Shown: positions 46,229-56,794 of the stretch, one piece after another
Position numbering within the stretch: the stretch's first letter is position 1
Layout of the letters: the number at the start of each line of letters is the position of its first letter
Assembly (NCBI GenBank): GCA_946965045.2
Contig: OX337237.1
Span: 310,001 to 374,000 of the forward strand
DNA: 64,000 bases
Direction: 5' to 3'
Origin: Epithemia pelagica
Lineage: Eukaryota > Bacillariophyta > Bacillariophyceae > Surirellales > Surirellaceae
The notes under the pieces: model-generated
Told to the model about the DNA's origin: nothing
The model's database searches: none
Seen by the model: only the letters and a program-made list of their open reading frames with translations
Made by a program: the position numbers and the translations under genes

Positions 46229-47773
46229 ATGAAGGAAAACAATGGCCGAGCGGCCCTGGAACGTCGGTTGCGACTGTGCGGCATGGGCATGACGGCTGTC
46301 GTGGTCGTTTTGTTGGTGACGGTCAGTGTCTCGATTCAATGGTCCCGAACCCAAAAGGAGCAAGAGGACTTGGTCGTTACCCAAAACGACAAGCAGCACG
46401 TGGCGGCCCAGGTTCGACAACGACAACGGCATGCCGCCTTTCGACAAAAACAACACGAAAACAAGCAATCGACGGGGATTTTCGGCAAGGCCATGGCACG
46501 GTTGACGCATCATCAGCCAAACACGGCCGAGGACAAGCAACGGCACATGGAGGCCATTTTGCGAGGGGAATTGCACTTGATGGACATTACCCCGCAGCGA
46601 CGCACTGGCATGACAACACTGGGTGACGACAACCAAAATTATCATGGTTGGTTTCAAGCGACGTTTTGTCGCTTGAATTGGACCGCACACGAACAAGATC
46701 CGTCCCAATCCCCCATGTTTCGCGATGTCGTGGCGCAATCCCAGTGTGATACGGCCGACAATCCCAAGGTGTCGTTGGATTTGTATACCATTGTGCAAGC
46801 CATTCGCGAATACGACACTGGCAATTCGACGACCACCAAAACGACTGTGGCCCAATTGTCGGGCTTTGTCTTTCACGAATCCCGGTGTGGCTCCACCTTG
46901 GTGGCCAATTTGTTGCAATTGCACAGTCCGAGTCAAAATATCGTCTACAGTGAATCGACGCCCCTCATTGCCGTCTTGACCTCGCTCGGTCCCCTCTATC
47001 TCCAAGCCAATCCCTCCCACAAATCGGCCCGACTGCTTGCCATTGTCCGCGACGTGGTCCACGTCATGTCACGAACCAACGTGGCCACGAAACGCCGCGT
47101 CTTTTTCAAGGTGCAATCCATTGGCAGTTGGTACCTGAGTTTGGTGCGGGCCGCGTTCCCCTCCACGCCCTGGATCTATGTCTATCGCGATCCCGTCGAA
47201 GTGATCATGTCCCATCTCAAGGTGGGAGCCCGCGCCAATTGCGTGCGATCGCAATCGCGGGGCAGTGCCATTCCTCACCAAATTCAAGACGTGATTCAAC
47301 GACACCATGTTGCGAGTGCGGATGCCACGAAACAATCCGTCCTCCAAACGGCACAACAATTGTCGCTGCCCCAGTATTGTGCCGCGCATTTGGCCTCCTT
47401 GACCGAATCAGCCGTGACGGAATTGCACCAACCGTCGTCGGAACAGTTGGGTGTCGCGGTGAATTATCGCGACTTGCCCCAGATTTTGTGGGATACCATT
47501 TGGCCCCAGTCTTGGAATTTGACGGTCCATCCCACGCCCGACGACGATCCCGACGTGTGGAATCGCTTGCAGCAGGGCAGTCACTCCTACAGCAAACAGG
47601 GAGCGCGGCAACGCATAGTCCCAAACAAGAACCAACCCTTTGTGCAAGATTCCAGTACCAAACAAGCCCAAGCGTCGCAGGCCGTCCAAGACGCGGCCCG
47701 CCTCTTTTTGCAACCCTCCTATCAGCAATTGCAAGACCTGGCCGAATCGGCCAAGACAACAACAAAACTGTAG
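46229..47773 (+). CDS. Sulfotransferase-like type II membrane protein
   Basis: 514 aa from the ATG at 46229. Short tail, membrane segment at about 14-33 (GMTAVVVVLLVTVSVSIQW), then a Gln/Lys/Arg-rich stem and a globular part. Residues about 209-230 (GFVFHESRCGSTLVANLLQ) resemble the 5'-phosphosulfate-binding loop of sulfotransferases, with RCGST in place of the usual RSGST; WIYVYRDPVEVIMSHLK at about 314 resembles the 3'-phosphate-binding motif. If active it would transfer sulfate from PAPS to a glycan or protein in the Golgi lumen. Acceptor unknown. It has a Cys where many relatives have Ser in the loop, which is allowed in some. It is divergent to the repeat protein. Confidence 0.72.
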   Translation: MKENNGRAALERRLRLCGMGMTAVVVVLLVTVSVSIQWSRTQKEQEDLVVTQNDKQHVAAQVRQRQRHAAFRQKQHENKQSTGIFGKAMARLTHHQPNTAEDKQRHMEAILRGELHLMDITPQRRTGMTTLGDDNQNYHGWFQATFCRLNWTAHEQDPSQSPMFRDVVAQSQCDTADNPKVSLDLYTIVQAIREYDTGNSTTTKTTVAQLSGFVFHESRCGSTLVANLLQLHSPSQNIVYSESTPLIAVLTSLGPLYLQANPSHKSARLLAIVRDVVHVMSRTNVATKRRVFFKVQSIGSWYLSLVRAAFPSTPWIYVYRDPVEVIMSHLKVGARANCVRSQSRGSAIPHQIQDVIQRHHVASADATKQSVLQTAQQLSLPQYCAAHLASLTESAVTELHQPSSEQLGVAVNYRDLPQILWDTIWPQSWNLTVHPTPDDDPDVWNRLQQGSHSYSKQGARQRIVPNKNQPFVQDSSTKQAQASQAVQDAARLFLQPSYQQLQDLAESAKTTTKL

Positions 47774-48681
47774 AAGCACGCACATACACGAGAGGATGGT
47801 TGCACAAACAACAACAACAACACAACAACAACCACAAACGAGAGGGACTCTCTCTCTCTAGGATGAGTTCGTACGACCCAACCAAAATAAAGATGCCAAT
47901 GGGTAAGAGGGACAGTGTTCCAAATGGACGTGGCTGCTTGGTTTGTTTTTTGCGTTTGAATCCATGGACCGTTTCCAGAGAGGAACTACACACAAGTGCA
48001 AGATGTTAAGGTGTCTTCATCTGTATAGTTCGAACTACCCTAGGTAGAGGCGTTCCATTTTAAAGTGGTGGTATCATTCTTTCAAAGCGGAACCAGGAGT
48101 ATCCGTAACGTCTAGGTAGGTAGGTAGGTAGTCTCTTTGGCCGTTTGTGCTAGGATTTCACTTGCAGGTCGTCCATCCAAACACAATATTCGTCCAAGAC
48201 CCGGTATCCAAATCCATCCATTGACATTCATTTCGGCAAAAAACTATTCTGGATGGGTCACTGGCAAAATGACAGCCGCTTGCCAGAAGAATGGAGGGCA
48301 ATTACTCTAAATGATATTTTTCAATCACGAGAGTGTTTCTATTCAACGATTCGTTTGCACTATTGGTAGAGGGAACTTGTCATTGCGAGTTTTGGAGTAT
48401 CGAAACGATGGAACCTAGGTAGAGTGATATGTCACTGGATTCTACCCAACTACGGATGGTTGCACCTTTTTCTTTTAGAAACTTGTTGTTGTTGTTGTTG
48501 TTGTTGTTATAGGAAAGGAGAGAGGATCGGCACAGTGGAAGACAGAGAATCGTGACACGTTCGTAGCCACATTTATCGTTGTGTGGTTGCATTCGATACT
48601 CGATTTCTGGATGGAACGACGAGTCGTTCCAAGCCCTGTTGTAGGAGAATAGAGTAGACGGCACTATATTAAATGTCGCGT
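47774..48681. other. Convergent intergenic region with EF-hand relic
   Basis: Contains a TAGG tandem repeat at about 48113-48132, a decayed EF-hand fragment (listed) and a (GTT)n run at about 48484-48509. No intact gene. Confidence 0.5.
48155..48294 (-). pseudogene. Decayed copy of the EF-hand gene 3' end
   Basis: Nucleotide similarity to the last ~140 bp of the EF-hand gene at 48682 is clear (CACTTGCA, GGTATCC, TTGACAT.CATTTCGG, ATG.CTGCCGCTTGC-type matches). The loop sequence has changed (MNVNGW instead of MDVNGL) and stops interrupt the frame. It is a partial tandem duplicate 0.4 kb from its parent. Confidence 0.65.
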
Positions 48682-49246
48682 TCAGGATTCCACTTGCAAT
48701 TCGGCCATCCAAAAACAAAATTCGTCAAAGACAAGGTATCCCAATCCATTGACATCCATTTCGGTAAAGACTTGTACGGGATTGGTGACTTGTAAAATGG
48801 CTGCCGCTTGCAAGAATTCCGTCTTGGACAAGCGTCGATCGCCATTGGTATCAATCAGGGTAAAGACTTGATACAGATTGTTGTAATACGTGACCAGTCG
48901 CAAAAAGAGGTGAAATTCCTCTTGATCAATGGAATCATTGCCATTGACATCGGCCTTTTGAAAGGCCCGCAACACCACGGCGGGTTTTAAATGGGCACGG
49001 CGACTTTGATCCCGCAATATCGTCGTTTCCACTTCTTGGCGGCTCAATCGTCCATCGTCATTTTGGTCAATTTGGGCAAAGAGCAGTTTCATTTCCTCGT
49101 TCGACGGTGTCTGTGCCAAGGCGGCCTTGAAATGGTCTTCAAATTCTGGACGCGTCAAAGTCACTTCGCGTCAAAGTCACTTTGGTCATTGCCGCCTCAT
49201 CTTGATTGGCGTCGTCCATTTTTTTCTCTTCTAGGGAAGGAGACAT
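48682..49246 (-). CDS. Four-EF-hand protein, 5' end frameshifted by 16-bp duplication
   Basis: The main frame covers 48682-49164 and has four EF-hand loops: DQNDDGRLSRQE, DVNGNDSIDQEE, DTNGDRRLSKTE and DVNGLGYLVFDE (the last lacks a polar residue at position 5). An in-phase-looking N-terminus (MSPSLEEKKMDDANQDEAAM) starts at 49246 but in another frame; the shift comes from a 16-bp tandem duplication at 49151-49166/49167-49182 inside the TKVTLTR segment. Translation could still start at the internal ATG at 49092, giving a 136-aa calmodulin-like protein with all four loops. Likely a Ca2+ sensor. Whether the duplication is real or an assembly error is open. Confidence 0.7.
49151..49182. repeat. 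16-bp tandem duplication in the EF-hand gene
   Basis: CGCGTCAAAGTCACTT occurs twice without spacer. Sixteen is not a multiple of three, so the upstream ATG is separated from the EF-hand frame. Confidence 0.95.
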
Positions 49247-49377
49247 GATGCTTGTCTGGAGGATAGATCTTTGTTTGCGTGTGCTATACTTCACTTTGGC
49301 TGTGTTTGGCACACCTGTCAAAAAAATGATCGTCCGAATGGAAACGAGAGATTATGGAGACGACCGTCGCGCAGTTA

Positions 49378-50103
49378 GGCCCTGTGTCCAGGGAATGTGT
49401 TTTCGAGGTCTGAAATCGAGTTTCGAGTTTTGAGGTGGGGCTCTGTCCCTACCTTGAAACAACGATCTGGATTCGAGTTTCGAGTTTTATTTTTCAATAC
49501 TCGTGCACTCCCATGCTTCCCCCCTACCGGCGCATGAACGAGCACAACGGCAATTGACAATGACGACAAACAAATGTCGCTTGAGTACTCCTAATTCCTA
49601 ATATCACATTGCATAACGGGAGAAGGTAGCAGGATGCGGGCTTTGTTCCGTAACCATGTCATCTATAGAGAGATGAGAACTATTTGCTTTTGACCATTGA
49701 CAGTGGTTGTGACCATTACTTCCATGGCAGCGACAGGTTAATAATACTTGCTTATTTTCTAGAGAAGCTCCTACTTATATCACATCAATCATTGTGCTAG
49801 GAGTACTATTGTCTATGATGGACAAGAGAGATTGCCTTGTTGTTGTTGTCGGAGAGATCGAAATGAGAGACAGAGAGCCGGGCGGCTGAAAGGTGGGTTT
49901 TGTAGGAGCGCGTGGGGCTCTTTGCAAACCTCGAAACTCGAAACTCGATTTCAGAATCTTGGTAAGGTCGTTGGGGGATTGCCAAGATTTGGGGGATTCG
50001 AGGTTGTGTTTTCGAGTTTTCAAGGGGACCATAACCTATTGGCTCAACCTCGAAACTCGAAACTCGATTTCAGAACTCAAAAACACATTCCCTGGACACA
50101 GGC
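49378..50103. mobile_element. Inverted-repeat element, MITE-like
   Basis: The left arm (49378-49436) and right arm (50047-50103) are imperfect reverse complements of about 57 bp, with shared text CTGTGTCCAGGGAATGTGTTTT and CTGAAATCGAGTTTCGAG. Partial extra copies lie inside at about 49466-49484 and 49929-49957. No transposase frame lies between the arms. It may be a non-autonomous DNA element; target-site duplications were not identified. A 15-bp inverted pair TATGGGTCCCAACGC (50107-50121, complement at 50567-50581) adjoins it. Confidence 0.5.
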
Positions 50104-50805
50104 CCTTATGGGTCCCAACGCAGTAGAGCCTACGTAATTTTTCCTAGTACATGACGTCACGTTTGGCATCAAGTTTGTCGCGGTGTATCGTGGCTTCACC
50201 ATGGCATGCCTTCCGTCAATCTGTTATGGTCCATAACTATCTTCGTTTTCTTATCCCTCGCAGAGATCCGTTCTATTCGTTCTATTTGTTTGATTGCTAC
50301 GAGGGATAAGAAAAACTCCTTGTCCTTGTGCCACAAAGCCTGATCGTAAAAGGTCCCCTCGTCGTTGCTCTCAGAAGCGCAAGGAGCGCGCAACAACACC
50401 AATCGAGCGAACCGAGTCCCTAGCGCTAGTGAATAACCTAGATCTACCGTTGTAATAGAAATGGAGAGATGAAAATCGTCCAGAAAAATCCGCCATGGTC
50501 AAATTAGTCTGATGGTAACGTTCATTTGCACCAGTGCAATGGTTGAAATTCCACGTGTAAAGCACGGCGTTGGGACCCATAGCAGTGGAATGGTTAGTAC
50601 TTTATCTATCTATAGTAGAAAAATGATAGGAGTAGTACACTTTATCGGATTCTGGTTTGGATTGCCCTTTTGTGTTCCTGGAGCGACCAATCTGCCAACA
50701 AAAGAAGCTAGGCCATCTACCTAGGTATGCCTCTATCTACTCCTATTGGGTTCGGACTGTCTTGTCAAGGTGCCACCAGACAACAAGATTGTTGTCGTCG
50801 TATGG
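50104..50805. other. Intergenic beside the inverted-repeat element
   Basis: No gene is supported. It contains the second half of the 15-bp inverted pair at 50567-50581 and a partly self-complementary stretch near 50255-50310 (TTATCCCTCG and CGAGGGATAA). Confidence 0.4.
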
Positions 50806-53800
50806 TTATAGATTGGGCAAACTCGACGAAGTGGACGCCACGGAAGAATATTGGGATCCGTCCAATGTGGACCGATCCAAGGCAATCGGATCCAAATCTT
50901 GAAAGCGTTCTCGGGCCTTGATGGTCGAACGAAAATAGCCACCGCCGCTGCCGTTGTCATTCGAACTGTCACTTTCACCACCCGTCTTGAAGTGTTTGGA
51001 TTCGGACACGCTGTCCAACAAGTTCCCATAGTGCACTTGCATGTGTCGGGCCTTGCCCTTGGCACCCCAGGCATGGTACAAGGTCCAAGCCCGTTGGAGA
51101 TAGGTCATGGACCAATCGGGATCGCCTTGCCGCAAAAAGTAGGCTCCCGCCAATTCATTGCCCAAGGCCTGAATGTTGGTAATGCCCATTCGTGCCGCGG
51201 CGGCAATGCCACGATCGTAGGCCAATCGGACCGTTTCCACTGTCAGTTTGTCGTAGTCGTAATGATGGACAATGGACAATTGTTCGGCCTGCAACAACAA
51301 AATGTAATGGACGACATTGCCACATCCCCGACGAACCATTCCTTCCAGTGTGGCTAATTCTCGAATGGGTGGACATGTTTTGACGTTCTTCTTGTGGGAG
51401 CGGCGTTTCCTCTGGTTATTGTTCTTGTTGCACCGGGCCTTGTGAATGGCAATCAAGCCTTGACAAAACAAAACGAGAAAGACGAGAGTTTTGGGGCCCT
51501 CCTTTTTGAGCGTGGCAGCGTACTTGGACATTTGTTTGGCCAGTGTCATGTCGCCAAAATAAATGGCCAAGAAGAGCTTGACATTGGCCATGAGCTGCAA
51601 GGCGCGATCGTGTTTCCATTCGGTATAGCGTTGACGACTTTGGTCTTCATTCATGAGTTCCCCGGTCAAGACGAGAGGATCCTTACTTCGTCCCATGAGA
51701 TTCATGACAAATTGCACATTGATCCGAAAGGTGGCAGCAAATCGGTCCATTTTCAAATCACAAAACATTTCATGGAGCTTGACAATTTCTCGAGAAAAGG
51801 GCTCCAACGAAAGACCCGACGCAATATACAACATGGAATAACCGGCCACGCAATAAAACAAACTGTGCGTGTTCCCACTCGACAGGCACAATTGTTTGGC
51901 TTGGACGGCCAGGTCGAGACTTTCCGGAAATGGGTTGCGAAGGTGCATGACGAAAATACAGACACCGACCAAGGCAATGGAACTTTTTTCCTTGTCGGTT
52001 TCGGTGCGGGTCAGTTCAATCACAGCTTTGCCAATGCGGTCGGCACACGTGTATCGACCCACTCGCGCCAAGACCATGCCGCAACCCGAAAGAACTACGG
52101 CCGCATGCACAGTATATCAGTGGTCAAAGAGGGTTTGTAGCATGCAAAAGATGGAACATAGTTGGGATTTGACATCGAGACATGCCGTACTCAACTCCAT
52201 AATGGCATGGTACATTTCCATGGCACACAATGCCTTGACATTGGTACACTTGGATAGTTGTAGTACATTTTCTGGAAAGGCTTGTGGGTTCGCCTTGAGA
52301 CGACGGATATTTCGAAGAATATAAGCCATTTTGGCAGGCTTGGATCGGGGGAAGGAGAAACCCAATTTGCGCAACAGCATCACGGCATATTTGGTCGCCT
52401 CGCTGGCTCCTTTGGAATGATGAATCCGCTGAATGACGCAACGGTGCGTTGCCAATCCATCTGGGATGGAGTGTGCATGATCCAAGAGGTCTTGAACGAC
52501 TACGTCAAATTCGTCCATGCGACCACACGAGTGTAGTACCTGAGCTTGCAAATTGCCAATTTGTAGCATTACTTCATAATGGTTGGTCCATCCATCTACC
52601 TTTTCCATGGCCATGAGTTGGGTACAAACCTCCAAAAAACCTGCCGCACGAGAATAGGAAATTTGTCCCACACAAATGCGAGCCGCCGTCAAATTTTGTT
52701 GACACAACCACAAAATGTTTTCGTTCGTCAAGCCATGTTGAACCAAACGATCTTTGCCTCGATTCAAGAGTTCTACGGCCAAGAGAACCAAACTCTCGTC
52801 TTGGACAATATTGTTGTTTCCCTGGTCTTTTTCCGCAATGTTCAGTCAGGCTTGTCCAATGGCCCAATCGAGATGGACATTGTCGTAGTTGGTGGAGAAT
52901 GGGCGGTGGCTATCAGTGGTGGTGGTTGGTCCGTTCCACCTTGCCAAACGTTGGTGGTCTACTGATGCCAATTCACGTGCCGTTTGTCGAATGCGATCGT
53001 GAGAGAATTCAAACCTGGTTTCTGATACGGGTTCCAAAAAGCCACACTCGACGGCCATGTTAGGGTACTGTTTCAAGTTTGTGTCGTTACGATTCTCTCC
53101 CTGATTGTGGTGTTGTGGATGCCGGGTTTGGGGATGACATTCGGGTACAGATACAACACGAGAGATTGGAGGTGCTCCTTGGCATTCACCACCACCACCA
53201 TTCGAAATGCGAGTCAGGACCGCATCCAGAATGCCAGAATGGGCCAATCAAAGTGACACGGTCCCATTCGAGCTGCCACCTTGAGTAGGGCCTGTGCAGC
53301 CCATGGTTGCGATTGCAGTCGTTGCCGCACGGCCCAATCATCGTCTTCGTCGTCGTCTACCTGAAACGGGGGAAACGAATTGCTGTCGTTTGCGGGAGTG
53401 GAGTCTACCCAGACCATGGACGGAACCTTGTCATGGACAGCATTCTTCGAGTCGGGAGACTCACCGTCTTGTAGTAGTTGTTCGTGTTGTGCTTGATAAC
53501 AGTCTTGTTGTTGCTGTTGCCACAAACACAGCGCTTGTCGTACCAAAAAGGGATTGCCCTGGGTCCGAGTCATGATTTGTTCCGCCAATGCTTGTACGGA
53601 TATTTCCTGGCCTCGTGGAGAAACGGCCTTGGTCGTTTCTTGTTGTTGTTGTTGTCGACAAACATCAACAATCCATTGACGGACATGATCATATGTCAAG
53701 GGATGGAGGGCAATACTCTGAGGAACCATATGAATGTCACCAGCAGCACGACGCCCCGTCGTCAGTGTTTGATAGAGTGGAGACGGATTCGAGAGGGGTC

Positions 53801-55201
53801 GATGGGCACCAATCAGGACCAAACGTCCTCCACCATCAGTGCTTTTTGTCGTAGTAGAAGCAGTTTGAGTAGTGGTAGTCAAAGTGGATGGGTACTTGCT
53901 CGAGTGGTGGTTGTAAGAATTTTTGTTGTGGTGATGGTTCTCCGAAAAAGAGTCATCGTGGTCCTCGAAATAACAAGAAGAATCGTCCACCATCACTGTT
54001 GGTGTCGTTCCCACCATCAGTAGGGACTGCAAGGTTTGCAAGGCTTGGTCACTGGCCCATTGCAGATCGTCCTGAATCAAAACGACAATTCGATACTGAC
54101 ACACCATGCGAATCAAGGATTTCAGAGCGAGACGAAATCGTGAGAAGGAGCCTGGTGACAGATTTGGTTGTGGTGGCGACTCTGTGGTTGTTGGAGAAGA
54201 ATGGGTTGGTGTTGTTGTTCTTGTCGATTGTTGTGTTGGTGTTGGTGACAAGAGTTGACTCAAGAGCGGACAAGCCTGGATCAAGAGACCCGTGTCATGG
54301 TGTTGCAACCACTCGTGGGCCTGCCGTTTCCAATCCACCAACGACGACAAGTCTGCATACGTCCTGGTGGTGGTGGTTGTCCTTGCTGTTGCAGTGGCTT
54401 CTTGTTCTTGTTGTTCGTCCACAATCTGTGCCACAATTTGATTCACGGCATCCAACAAGGCTCCCAAGGGTGTGGTGGTCGATGGTGCGAGGATTCTGGT
54501 TCGTATTTGCCCATGCCACACACAATAGTACGACAATTGTTATTGTTACTGGTTGGACGTGAACGTCGTCGACCTCGTCGCGGTCGTTGTTCTTGTGCTT
54601 TTACATGTGGCTGGGAGAAAAATGGTCCGTCTTCTTCTTCTTCTTCTTTTAGGCTGGAGCAAGGACAAGGAGGAAATCGTTTGAGTGCAGCGGTGCTGCT
54701 ATTACTTGGTTCCTCTTGTTTGGCAGAACATGTACGGCTGGGCATCGTATTATTACTTGTTGTTGTCATTGTTGTTGTTCCAGAAAAGGAGGAGATACGT
54801 TGAACAAGCGCTTGCAACAAGGCCGACTTGCCTCCTCCCGACGGCGCTTCGATGAAAATGAGTTGTGGCTGTTGTTGCTGTTCCTCCATTGTTGTTGCGT
54901 GGTGCGTGGTTCGGACCGCAGCCTCGAGTTTCGCCAATTCCTGGGTCCGTCCATACAATCCATGCTGTTGTTCCATAATGGTGTTGTCGTTGTCGTCGTC
55001 CAAATCGATAGCGTGAGTATCGTTCTCAGGATCGTAGTTGTCACTGTGTTCTTTGTCGTCGTCTTTGTTGTTGTTGTTGTTGTTGGACGCACAGTTCCAT
55101 TCATCCTTGTCGTCCTGCTCCTCCACTTGTTTCTTGATCGGGTCCCCATGGTTCTTCTTCTTCTCCTCCTTGTCATCGAGAGAGACTGGTTCCACGTTCA
55201 T
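50806..55201 (-). pseudogene. AAA ATPase / helical-repeat protein, multiply disrupted
   Basis: Start MNVEPVSLDDKEEKK at 55201. Segment 1: acidic N-terminus, GRTQELAKLEAAV and Walker A EAPSGGGKSALL. Segment 2 (from about 54536): Walker B-like IVVLIQDDLQWASDQALQ, then sensor-like IALHPLTYDHVRQWIV and TQGNPFLVRQAL. Segment 3: FEFSHDRIRQTARELA. Segments 4-5: long alpha-helical TPR-like region to 50806. This matches STAND-type AAA_16 ATPases, which are common in diatoms as signalling or adenylate/guanylate-cyclase-linked proteins (family knowledge). Breaks: a frameshift near 54500, an 8-bp tandem duplication at 53226-53241, TGA at 52846-52848, and TGA at 52117-52119. All four cannot be introns, since no GT-AG pair fits at the two TGA sites, so this is a pseudogene or a low-quality assembly stretch. 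Confidence 0.7.
53226..53241. repeat. 8-bp tandem duplication inside the AAA pseudogene
   Basis: CCAGAATG occurs twice in tandem. Ignoring one unit would join FDWPIL directly to DAVLTRI in a single frame, so the duplication explains the frameshift. Confidence 0.9.
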
Positions 55202-55606
55202 TCTGGAACACACACAAGTCTCGCCACAAGAACAAACAAAAAGAGACAAACCAGGAAGCAAGAGGAAGATTGCGTTTTGAAAATGCCAACAACGGTGTGT
55301 GTGTGGTTCTGCAAAACACCCAAGCAAACTGCATATCGATTTGGCCCAACCACTATCCGAACGCCAGCCACGCATGTTTCGTCGTCACAATAATAAAAAC
55401 AGTGACTCTTTTTTGCGCTCTGCTGTTCCCTTGACACGCAAACACCACACCTACTACCTTGCTTCGGATACTGCCACTTTCGTCAGACAGACGGACAGAC
55501 AGAAAACGCCCTCGTACGGTGTACACTACTAGTGGGAGAAAAAGGCTCTTTTCTATCTCATCCTTGCTCCCTTTTTCATTTGGCCTCAAAACCAAAAGGT
55601 CTCGCT
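55202..55606. promoter_or_regulatory. Divergent intergenic region, AAA pseudogene / PP1
   Basis: About 400 bp between divergent starts, so it should hold the PP1 promoter and the old promoter of the pseudogene. No specific element is recognised. Confidence 0.4.
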
Positions 55607-56723
55607 ATGGACAGTTCAAGAATGTCTAGCAATGGTCTGGATTCCAACGATGGTGCTGGAACTGATCCTATCGATGTTGTGATCGAAAAGCTCTTGAGGT
55701 AAGCAGCAACGTATTTGAGAGATTCCACGACAATGGCAAAACGTCTCAATGTTTCCCTCTCATGTGGTATGTTTGCTTCACGACGACAACATTTGGCACT
55801 AAAGGCTCCGTGGGTGCCGACCAGGAAAGCTTGCCGATCTAACGGAAGCCGAGATTAAAATGGTGTGCCTCCGCTCACGAGACATTTTGATTCAGCAACC
55901 CATGATGCTCGAGCTCTTGGCCCCTGTGAAGGTGGTGGGCGACGTCCATGGCCAATTTTATGATATGCTTCGACTGTTCGAGTATGGAGGATTCCCTCCC
56001 GAAGCCAACTATCTGTTTTTGGGAGACTACGTCGACCGAGGAAAACAAAGTATCGAATGCGCGACCCTGGTGCTGGCCTACAAAATCAAGTATCCGGAAA
56101 ACTTTTTTTGCATTCGTGGGAATCATGAATGTGCGTCCATCAATCGTATTTACGGATTTTACGATGAGTGCAAGAGAAGATTTTCCATCAAGCTTTGGAA
56201 GTCTTTCACGGACGTCTTCAACTGTCTTCCAGCGGCTGCCGTAATCGATGAGAAAATCTTTTGTGTCCACGGTGGACTGAGCCCCGAATTGACCAGCTTG
56301 CAACATGTGAACAAGATTGTACGGCCCACGGATGTTCCGGACACGGGACTCTTGTGTGATTTGATTTGGTCCGACCCGGATACGGAAATTGATGGGTGGG
56401 GAGAAAACGATCGCGGAGTTTCCTTTACGTTTGGGGAAGATATTGTGTCACAGTTTTGTGCCAAAAATGATTTGGATCTCATCATCCGAGCTCATCAAGT
56501 GGTGGAAGATGGTTACGAATTCTTTTGCAAAAGGAAACTAGTGACAATTTTCTCGGCTCCAAATTATTGTGGTGAATTTGACAATGCCGCAGCCATGATG
56601 TCCATTGATGAGACTCTCATGTGTTCCTTTCAGATTCTAAAGCCGGCAGATAAGCGCCAACGTCCTATCCGAGACAGATCAAGTACTCCGAGCCAAAATC
56701 ATAATCCTCAAGATAGATATTAG
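55607..56723 (+). CDS. Protein phosphatase 1 catalytic subunit (2 exons)
   Basis: Read as join(55607..55698, 55805..56723), 336 aa. Exon 1 encodes a short variable N-terminus ending IEKLL; splicing gives [20 protein letters not shown], the usual PP1 start. All PPP-family metal and active-site motifs are present: GDVHGQ, GDYVDRG, RGNHEC, HGGLSPE, and LIWSDPD near residue 200. Length and the [12 protein letters not shown]-type segment fit PP1 rather than PP2A. It hydrolyses phospho-Ser/Thr in cytosol and nucleus, with specificity set by regulatory subunits. The tail after PADK is Arg-rich. Its stop is only 71 bp before the next start codon. Confidence 0.95.
55699..55804 (+). other. Intron of the PP1 gene
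   Basis: 106 bp, GTAAGC to CTAAAG, phase 2. Splicing restores the conserved PP1 N-terminal sequence. Confidence 0.9.
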
Positions 56724-56794
56724 GAGTGTCAGTAATCTAGGATTGGCATGTCTATGGATAATTGTCTATTGTCCCAAAGAATACCTAAACGACC

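Noticed and set aside
47128-48009. 293-codon + strand frame overlapping the sulfotransferase-like gene
   Set aside because: Out-of-frame shadow lacking any motif; the overlapped frame has membrane anchor and PAPS-site-like motifs.
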